64,000 nucleotides of DNA, taken from NCBI GenBank assembly GCA_964534745.1, contig CAZHQW010000009.1, positions 1-64,000 on the forward strand, in the 5' to 3' direction. Below, piece after piece: positions 58,226 through 64,000 of this stretch (within the stretch, counting starts at the first letter, position 1; each line of letters opens with the position of its first letter). The notes beneath the pieces were generated by a model. That model ran no database searches and was not told the origin of the DNA. It saw only the letters and a program-made list of their open reading frames with translations. The position numbers and the translations under genes were made by a program. The stretch is from G020354785 sp964534745. Lineage in GTDB: Bacteria > Bacteroidota > Bacteroidia > Bacteroidales > UBA10428.

Positions 58226-59924
58226 TATCCTTAATATTTACCTGTATGGTGGTGACCCCCCTGAAATGGTTTTCAGTCAGTATATAGGCAATATCAAATC
58301 CCAGGCCCTTACTTATTTTTTCATAGTGATGGGCCTGGTTAAATGCGATGGCAGGGAAGACGTTATAAGGTTCTTCTTCCTGGATAAGGCTTAATTTAAG
58401 ATGTTCTTCCCCCGACCCCACAACCTTGCCATAACCATTATCAACAACGTTCTCGGCAAAGAATATAGGATTCATATTATTCGGACCGAAAGGCTCAAAT
58501 TTCTTCAATACATTAAAAAATGCAGGTGTTATATCTTTTAAATTGAGCTCTGTATCTATCTCGATTTGAGGTATCAGCTGGTCAGGTGTTATAGTATCCT
58601 TAACGATCTTTTCAAACCTGTCCCTTAGCTTGGGGATATTCTCAATTTTCAGTGTTAGTCCGGCTGCGTACCTGTGACCGCCAAAACTTTCCAGGAGGTC
58701 GGAACATCCGCTGATGGCCATGTAAAGGTCAAAACCGATAACCGAGCGTGCAGATCCCGTAGCAAATCCATTTGATTCGGTTAGGATAATGGTAGGTCTG
58801 TAAAATGATTCGATAAGCCTTGATGCAACAATTCCGACCACACCTTTATGCCAGTTCCTGTTGTAAAGCACAGTGGAGTATTTGTAATTACTGCCATAAC
58901 TTTCTATGTCCTTTAAGGCTTCTTCAGTAATATTTTTGTCAATGTTTCGCCTGGCCTGGTTAAAGCTGTTTATTTTCTGGCAATGAATAATTGCCTCCTC
59001 CTCGTTTTCGGAGGTAAGCAGCTCAACGGCTTTTTTGCCGGACTCAATCCTTCCTGCAGCATTTATTCGCGGACCTATCTTAAAAACAATATCGTCAACA
59101 CCGATAGTCTTTCCTTCAAGTCCGGCCACACATACAATAGCATGCAGGCCCACGGAAGGATTATCGTTGAGCTTTTTGAGTCCGTAATACGATAGGATCC
59201 TGTTTTCATCAATAAGAGGAACAATATCCGAGGCAATGCTTACGGCTATCAAATCAAGGTACTGTTTGAGTTCATCAAAGGGAATATTGTTTTTTAGTGA
59301 GTAGGCATGTAGCAGCTTAAAACCGACTCCGCAACCTGACAAATACTTGAATGGGTATTTGCAATCCTTTCTTTCAGGATCGAGGACAGCTATCGCTTTG
59401 GGCAGGGTTGAGCCCGGGGTGTGGTGGTCACAGATTATAAAATCAATGCCCCTCTCATTGGCATAGTTAATTTTTTCTGTTGCCTTTATTCCGCAATCCA
59501 GAGCTATAATAAGCTTAATCCTGTTAAGTTCGGCGTATTCTATACCTTTGTATGAAATGCCGTAACCCTCGTTATAACGGTCGGGAATATAATAGTAAAG
59601 TTTATCATAGTATTTCCTCAGAAATGAATATACCATTGCTACTGACGTAGTGCCGTCAACATCATAATCACCGTAAATAAGTATTTTTTCATCGTTACTT
59701 ATTGCCTGTTCTATCCTTTCAACTGCCTCGTTCATATCTTTCATAAGGAAGGGATCATAAAGGTTTTTCATTTCGGGATTAAAAAATGCATTTGCCTGGT
59801 CTAAAGTTCTTATTCCTCGCTGCACAAGCAAGGTTGACAAAACTGAGTTTATATTCAGCTCTTTTGCCAGCTTTTCGACATCTGCATCAAATCCGTTTTC
59901 TTTTATTTTCCATACTTTTTTCAT
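58209..59924 (-). CDS. recJ: Single-stranded-DNA-specific exonuclease RecJ
   Basis: 571 residues. DHH-domain aspartates appear in YGDYDVDGTTSVAM (motif I), IALDCGIK and ICDHHTPG (the DHH motif), then DHHA1 motif GGHRYAAGLT and the OB-fold C-terminus with PFGPNNMNPIF. It degrades single-stranded DNA 5' to 3' in recombination and mismatch repair. Length is usual for Bacteroidetes RecJ. The 17-base 3' overlap with the HIT gene means the two convergent messages are complementary at their ends. Confidence 0.96.
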   Translation of the reverse strand: MKKVWKIKENGFDADVEKLAKELNINSVLSTLLVQRGIRTLDQANAFFNPEMKNLYDPFLMKDMNEAVERIEQAISNDEKILIYGDYDVDGTTSVAMVYSFLRKYYDKLYYYIPDRYNEGYGISYKGIEYAELNRIKLIIALDCGIKATEKINYANERGIDFIICDHHTPGSTLPKAIAVLDPERKDCKYPFKYLSGCGVGFKLLHAYSLKNNIPFDELKQYLDLIAVSIASDIVPLIDENRILSYYGLKKLNDNPSVGLHAIVCVAGLEGKTIGVDDIVFKIGPRINAAGRIESGKKAVELLTSENEEEAIIHCQKINSFNQARRNIDKNITEEALKDIESYGSNYKYSTVLYNRNWHKGVVGIVASRLIESFYRPTIILTESNGFATGSARSVIGFDLYMAISGCSDLLESFGGHRYAAGLTLKIENIPKLRDRFEKIVKDTITPDQLIPQIEIDTELNLKDITPAFFNVLKKFEPFGPNNMNPIFFAENVVDNGYGKVVGSGEEHLKLSLIQEEEPYNVFPAIAFNQAHHYEKISKGLGFDIAYILTENHFRGVTTIQVNIKDIKVDD

Positions 59925-59986
59925 AAAAACCTTTAAAACCTTAATAGAAATTTTTTCATGTAAATTTAAAATTAATATTACAAGTA

Positions 59987-60679
59987 TTATAAATTACTTA
60001 AGTGAATTTCGAATTCGCTGGTGATATGTTTCAGGATTTTCTTTTTTACTTCTTCAGCATGCACATCTTTACCAAGTTCATTTTTCATCGAAGTTACTCC
60101 CTTGTCTGTATAGCCGCATGGATTTATGTAACTGAAGTATTCGAGGTTGGTATTCACATTCAGTGCAAATCCGTGCATAGTTATATATTTACTTATCCTG
60201 ATTCCAATAGCACAAATTTTCCTAGCTTTTTTCCCTTCACCTGAATTGATCCATACACCTGTTGCACCGGCTATCCTGCCGGCCATAATTCCGTATCCTT
60301 TAAGAGTATTGATTATTGATTCCTCAATCTTGAATACATATTTTTTTGTTCCGCAATTAAACTGTTCAAGGTCAAATATCGGATAGCCCACAATCTGGCC
60401 CGGACCGTGGTATGTTATGTCTCCGCCACGGTTTGTCCTTATACAAATTGCATTAATTGATTTAAGAATATTATTATTGATCAGGAGGTTATTTTCCTTG
60501 CCACTTCTGCCGATAGTATAAACATGCGGATGCTCGCAGAAGATAATCCTGTTTATTATTTCCTTGCCGGGTTTTCCTGCTTTTGCAGCCATGGCTTTTT
60601 TATGCAGCTTCTCCTGGTAATCCCAGGCTTCCCTGTAGTCAATAAGTCCTAAATCCTCAAATACAGCTTTAACAGGCAT
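59987..60679 (-). CDS. lipB: Octanoyltransferase LipB
   Basis: 230 residues. Transfers octanoyl groups from ACP to lipoyl domains. Signatures are the HPHVYTIGRSGKENNLL, RGGDITYHGPGQIVGYP (the RGG-x4-HGPGQ motif) and the C-terminal INPCGYTDKGVTSM with the catalytic Cys; the paired Lys is in GKKARKICAIGI. The lipA gene lies 16 bases away, but upstream on the same strand, so the operon order is lipA-lipB. Confidence 0.96.
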   Translation of the reverse strand: MPVKAVFEDLGLIDYREAWDYQEKLHKKAMAAKAGKPGKEIINRIIFCEHPHVYTIGRSGKENNLLINNNILKSINAICIRTNRGGDITYHGPGQIVGYPIFDLEQFNCGTKKYVFKIEESIINTLKGYGIMAGRIAGATGVWINSGEGKKARKICAIGIRISKYITMHGFALNVNTNLEYFSYINPCGYTDKGVTSMKNELGKDVHAEEVKKKILKHITSEFEIHLSNL

Positions 60680-60695
60680 TTGTTAGTTTTAATTA

Positions 60696-61562
60696 TTAAG
60701 TAATATGCACGTGCCTTTCTGCATGGTAAGATGATCTGACCTGAGGGCCGCTTTCGACGTGAGCGAATCCCTTTTTTAATCCTTTTTCCCTGTACATCTT
60801 AAAAGTTACAGGATTTATATATTCATGAACCTCTATATGTTTTTCGGAGGGCTGAAGGTACTGGCCAATAGTAAATACTTTGACCCCAATTTCAAGAAGG
60901 TCGTCCATAGTCTCCAGAACCTCTTCTTCAGTTTCACCCAGTCCGGCCATGATACCTGACTTGGCTACAATTCCTGATGCCACGACATATTTTAGAAGCT
61001 CTATACTTTTATCATATGTGGATACGCATCTTATGCCGGGAGTAAGTCTTCTGACAGTCTCAAGGTTGTGTGATATTACTTCAGGTCCTTCATTAATTAT
61101 ATGGTCCAGGGCTTCTGCTCGCCTGTTGAAATCAGGTATAAGAGCTTCCATGGTTGTATGGGGATTAATATGTTTAATTGTTTTTATCGTTTCGGCCCAG
61201 AATCGGGCACCGCCATCAGAAAGATCATCCCTTGCCACTGATGTTATCACACAATGCTTTAATCCCAGAAGCTTAATAGCTTCTGCCAGGCGGCGCGGCT
61301 CATCCCGGTCCGGTTCCTCAGGCTTCATGGTATTAACCTGGCAAAACCTGCAGTTTCTTGTGCACTTGTTGCCGAGGATCATGAAGGTAGCGGTTCCTGC
61401 ACTCCAGCATTCACCTTTATTGGGACAGTTGCCGCTGACACATATGGTATTCAGCTTCTTATTAACTGTAAGGTTCTTTACCATGGAGTAGTTGCAGCCG
61501 TGCGGCATTTGTACCTTCATCCAGCGGGGGAGCCTCCTCCTTTCATTACCTTCTTTTTTCAC
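60696..61562 (-). CDS. lipA: Lipoyl synthase (radical SAM)
   Basis: 288 residues. Two [4Fe-4S] sites are complete: auxiliary CVSGNCPNKGEC (Cys41, Cys46, Cys52) and the radical SAM CTRNCRFC (Cys67, Cys71, Cys74). VRSSYHAE near the C-terminus supplies the conserved Ser ligand of the auxiliary cluster. It inserts two sulfurs into octanoyl groups on lipoyl domains. First gene of lipA-lipB, divergent from lysS across 104 bases. Confidence 0.97.
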   Translation of the reverse strand: MKKEGNERRRLPRWMKVQMPHGCNYSMVKNLTVNKKLNTICVSGNCPNKGECWSAGTATFMILGNKCTRNCRFCQVNTMKPEEPDRDEPRRLAEAIKLLGLKHCVITSVARDDLSDGGARFWAETIKTIKHINPHTTMEALIPDFNRRAEALDHIINEGPEVISHNLETVRRLTPGIRCVSTYDKSIELLKYVVASGIVAKSGIMAGLGETEEEVLETMDDLLEIGVKVFTIGQYLQPSEKHIEVHEYINPVTFKMYREKGLKKGFAHVESGPQVRSSYHAERHVHIT

Positions 61563-61610
61563 TTCTCCGTGTTTTATTGTTTTGCAAAGTTAGTATATAA
61601 TTGAAAAAAT

Positions 61611-61643
61611 TTTGGGCAACTTACATATGTTAAATTATATTTG
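61611..61643 (+). promoter_or_regulatory. Bacteroidetes-type promoter of lysS
   Basis: TTTG at 61611-61614 and TATATTTG at 61636-61643 (21-base spacer) match the known Bacteroidetes sigma-A pattern TTTG ... TAnnTTTG. The -7 box ends 23 bases before the lysS ATG. Confidence 0.65.
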
Positions 61644-61666
61644 CACAGATTTTAAAAGCTTTATAA

Positions 61667-63394
61667 ATGAGTCAATTGGAATTAAGTGAACAGCAGCAGA
61701 TGAGAAGAAAGGCACTCGAAGAGTTGAGGCAGGCAGGCATTGATCCCTATCCGGCACAAGAATACATCACAGATGTTTCCACAACAGAAATAAAAGAGAA
61801 TTTTAAGCCTGAAAAGAAAAACTTTCAGGATGTATCCATTGCCGGAAGGATTATGAGCAGAAGAATAATGGGCAATGCTTCTTTTGCAGAGATACAGGAC
61901 GACAGGGGAAGGATACAGATTTATTTGCGTCGCGACGATTTGTGCCCCGGAGAGGATAAGGCACTTTATAACAATATTTTTAAGAAGCTGCTCGATATTG
62001 GCGATTTTATCGGGGTAAAGGGTTTTGTTTTTATAACCCAGATGGGAGAGATAACTGTTCATGTAAAGGAGCTTACTGTTCTGAGCAAATCGTTAAGGCC
62101 ACTGCCGGTTGTCAAGGAGAAAGAAGGCAGGATATATGATGAGGTTAAAGATCCTGAATTCAGGTACAGGCAGCGATATGTTGATCTAGTAATTAATCCC
62201 CGTGTAAAACAGGTCTTTATAAAGCGGACAAGAATAATCGATACATTGAGAGAGTTTTTTAATTCCAGGGGCTATCTTGAAGTTGAAACGCCCATATTAC
62301 AGGCCATTCCGGGAGGGGCGGCTGCCAAACCTTTTGTCACACATCATAATGCACTTGATATTCCATTATATTTGAGGATAGCAAATGAACTTTATCTTAA
62401 GAGGCTTATCGTAGGAGGATATAACGGTGTTTACGAGTTTTCCAAAGATTTCAGGAACGAAGGTATGGACAGGATGCATAATCCTGAATTTACCGTTATG
62501 GAGATTTATGTCGCATATAAGGATTATCTATGGATGATGGATTTCACTGAAGAGATGATTGAGAAAGTGGCCCTTACTATTAACGGAAAGGCAAAATTTA
62601 AATACGGTGATATTGAAATTGACCTTAAACGGCCTTTTATCCGCAGGACAATGCTGTCAACAATAAAGGAATATACAGGTATTGATATAACAGGGATGGA
62701 AGAGCAGCAGCTGCGCACTGTATGTGATAACCTGGGTATTGAAACGGACAAGTCTATGGGTAAGGGAAAGCTTATCGCGCGGATATTTGATGAGAAATGT
62801 GAGCCCCACCTTATCCAGCCCACATTTATTATGGACTACCCGGTTGAGATGTCTCCGCTATGCAAGAAACACCGCAGCAATCCGGCTCTTGCGGAAAGGT
62901 TTGAGCTTATAGTAAATGGCAAGGAATTGTGCAATGCATATTCAGAATTAAATGATCCCCTGGATCAGAAAGAACGATTTCAGGAACAGCTTAAGCTTTC
63001 TGAAAAGGGTGATGATGAAGCTATGTATATTGATACGGACTTCCTCAGGGCGCTCGAATACGGTATGCCCCCCACGTCAGGGATGGGACTGGGCGTTGAC
63101 CGTCTGGCAATGCTCATCACCAACCAGCCAAGCATTCAGGATGTCTTGTTCTTTCCGCAGATGCGGCCTGAAAGGACAGAAAAAGCAGATACAAAGGATA
63201 AATACCTTAAAATGGGTATTACGGAGGAATGGTATCATGTGCTGATGGAGCTGGGATATAACACGGTTGAAAAAATTAAAAAAGTTGAAAAACCCGGTAA
63301 GTTACACCAGGAGCTGTGCGGTTATAATAAGAAGAATAAGCTGGGACTTGCCAATCCGGCCATTGATGAAGTAGCCCGGTGGATAGGGGGCTGA
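61667..63394 (+). CDS. lysS: Lysyl-tRNA synthetase, class II
   Basis: 575 residues. An N-terminal OB-fold anticodon-binding domain (about 55-150; VSIAGRIMSRR, FAEIQDDRGRIQIYL) precedes the class II catalytic domain. Motif 1 is FFNSRGYLEVETP, motif 2 FRNEGMDRMHNPEFTVMEIY and motif 3 GMGLGVDRLAML. Beyond the usual end near residue 500 the protein continues about 75 residues (TEEWYHVLMELGYNTVEKIKKV), a helical C-terminal extension seen in other Bacteroidetes LysS. The promoter lies just upstream. Confidence 0.97.
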   Translation: MSQLELSEQQQMRRKALEELRQAGIDPYPAQEYITDVSTTEIKENFKPEKKNFQDVSIAGRIMSRRIMGNASFAEIQDDRGRIQIYLRRDDLCPGEDKALYNNIFKKLLDIGDFIGVKGFVFITQMGEITVHVKELTVLSKSLRPLPVVKEKEGRIYDEVKDPEFRYRQRYVDLVINPRVKQVFIKRTRIIDTLREFFNSRGYLEVETPILQAIPGGAAAKPFVTHHNALDIPLYLRIANELYLKRLIVGGYNGVYEFSKDFRNEGMDRMHNPEFTVMEIYVAYKDYLWMMDFTEEMIEKVALTINGKAKFKYGDIEIDLKRPFIRRTMLSTIKEYTGIDITGMEEQQLRTVCDNLGIETDKSMGKGKLIARIFDEKCEPHLIQPTFIMDYPVEMSPLCKKHRSNPALAERFELIVNGKELCNAYSELNDPLDQKERFQEQLKLSEKGDDEAMYIDTDFLRALEYGMPPTSGMGLGVDRLAMLITNQPSIQDVLFFPQMRPERTEKADTKDKYLKMGITEEWYHVLMELGYNTVEKIKKVEKPGKLHQELCGYNKKNKLGLANPAIDEVARWIGG

Positions 63395-63568
63395 TTTTTT
63401 ATTTTTCAACAACTACTGTTTACCTATTAAACAGATTATCCTTTCTAAACGAATGATTTCCAATTATAAAGTACTTTTATTAACACTGTATCCGTTAAAT
63501 CCATTGTTAATAAAGAAATTCCCTGACATTTCAACTTTTCTATATATTTGCGCCAAATGGATTAGCCT

Positions 63569-64000
63569 ATGAATGCAGCAGCATATTCGGAAGAGACTAT
63601 TCGCACACTTGACTGGAGAGAACATATACGCAAGCGGCCGGGGATGTATATCGGCAAGCTTGGCGACGGCTCTTCACAGGATGACGGCATATATGTGCTT
63701 ATCAAGGAAGTTCTCGATAACGCGGTCGACGAGTATATGATGGGTTTCGGAAAGGTAATTGAGATTGTAATAAATGAGAATATCGTAATAATAAGAGACT
63801 ACGGACGCGGGATACCGCTTGGCAAAGTTAAGGATGTAGCCTCTAAGATGAACACCGGCGCAAAATATGATTCAAAAGTATTTAAGAAATCTGTCGGCTT
63901 AAATGGAGTAGGCATAAAGGCCGTGAATGCCCTTTCTTCAAAATTTATCATCAAGTCGTTTCGTGATGGTGTAGTCAAAGCAGTAGGTTTTGAAGAAGGT
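63569..64000 (+). CDS. parE: DNA topoisomerase IV subunit B (ParE/GyrB-type), 3' end outside window
   Basis: The first 144 codons of a GHKL type II topoisomerase B subunit run to the window edge without a stop. RKRPGMYIG is followed by the ATP-site motifs EVLDNAVDEY (N-box Glu/Asn) and DYGRGIP (G1), and VGLNGVGIKAVNALS gives the G2 loop. The short sequence TIRTLDWREHIRKRPGMYIG with a 'LNGVG' loop resembles Bacteroidetes ParE more than GyrB, but this is a judgement from a fragment. A TATATTTG box at 63543-63550 lies 18 bases upstream. Confidence 0.85.
   Translation, partial: MNAAAYSEETIRTLDWREHIRKRPGMYIGKLGDGSSQDDGIYVLIKEVLDNAVDEYMMGFGKVIEIVINENIVIIRDYGRGIPLGKVKDVASKMNTGAKYDSKVFKKSVGLNGVGIKAVNALSSKFIIKSFRDGVVKAVGFEEG

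Noticed and set aside
60880..61491. Open frame of 203 codons opposite lipA
   Set aside because: lipA is certain from its cysteine motifs; the opposite product has no domain and is Ser/Arg-rich as antisense shadows are.
1..64000. CRISPR arrays, tRNA/rRNA genes, insertion sequences, prophage
   Set aside because: I found no regularly spaced repeats, no tRNA-like cloverleaf in the short spacers and no transposase or integrase motif; nearly all DNA is covered by ordinary genes.

Overview
The window is chromosomal DNA of a Bacteroidetes bacterium, most likely in or near the Bacteroidales/Marinilabiliales and probably from a draft or metagenome assembly because it carries a 100-N scaffold gap. The assignment rests on three proteins with type IX secretion (T9SS) sorting domains (two type A, one gliding-type/type B), a TonB-dependent receptor with a carboxypeptidase-regulatory-like N-terminus, the DUF4492-cydAB arrangement, the parA-parB-DUF5683-lytic transglycosylase order, and AT-rich intergenic DNA with a TAnnTTTG promoter element. 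I saw no tRNA or rRNA gene, transposase, integrase, phage gene or CRISPR array. Gene order looks like ordinary core chromosome with a few accessory clusters.

Region by region. 1-624 is the C-terminal end of a secreted T9SS protein. 634-2714 carries obg, adk (both cut by the gap) and hpt on the minus strand. 2836-6247 holds purE and two outer-membrane proteins. 6244-7766 is a minus-strand pair (GNAT-like acetyltransferase, BKACE enzyme). 7913-10258 is a TonB-dependent receptor. 10278-19376 is a carbohydrate-oriented accessory region: a methyltransferase, a GH9 glucanase, a TraB/GumN protein, a Tat-exported aldo/keto reductase with two [4Fe-4S] motifs, a T9SS-secreted SMP-30 lactonase and a GH31 with a PA14 insertion. 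19395-24129 has a tandem pair of small membrane proteins, a methyltransferase, a membrane MutS-like ATPase and small conserved proteins.

24202-31789 reads as one minus-strand block: parA, parB, DUF5683, LysM lytic transglycosylase, SGNH hydrolase, MBOAT acyltransferase. It couples chromosome partitioning with cell-envelope remodelling. 32016-34986 holds SiaC-like DUF1987, a glutaminyl cyclotransferase lipoprotein, a HAD phosphatase and pssA. 34994-38054 is a cytochrome bd operon (DUF4492, cydA, cydB and an unlisted 37-residue membrane peptide that looks like a CydX counterpart). 38099-41118 is a PKD-repeat T9SS type B protein and an AI-2E family permease. 41259-43948 carries thyA, folA, a remnant of a DUF2147-like gene, a MORN-variant lipoprotein and a nitroreductase. 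43958-46597 is an M14 metallopeptidase.

46637-57673 is the most interesting part. A GAF-GAF-AAA+-Fis sigma-54 activator diverges from a gene for a degenerate KaiC-like domain fused to a PEP/pyruvate-binding domain, followed by gltB and gltD. A well-spaced -24/-12 (sigma-54) promoter candidate lies between them, which suggests sigma-54 control of glutamate synthase together with a PEP-domain protein. The window ends with a HIT protein, recJ, lipB, lipA, lysS and the start of a topoisomerase IV B-subunit gene.
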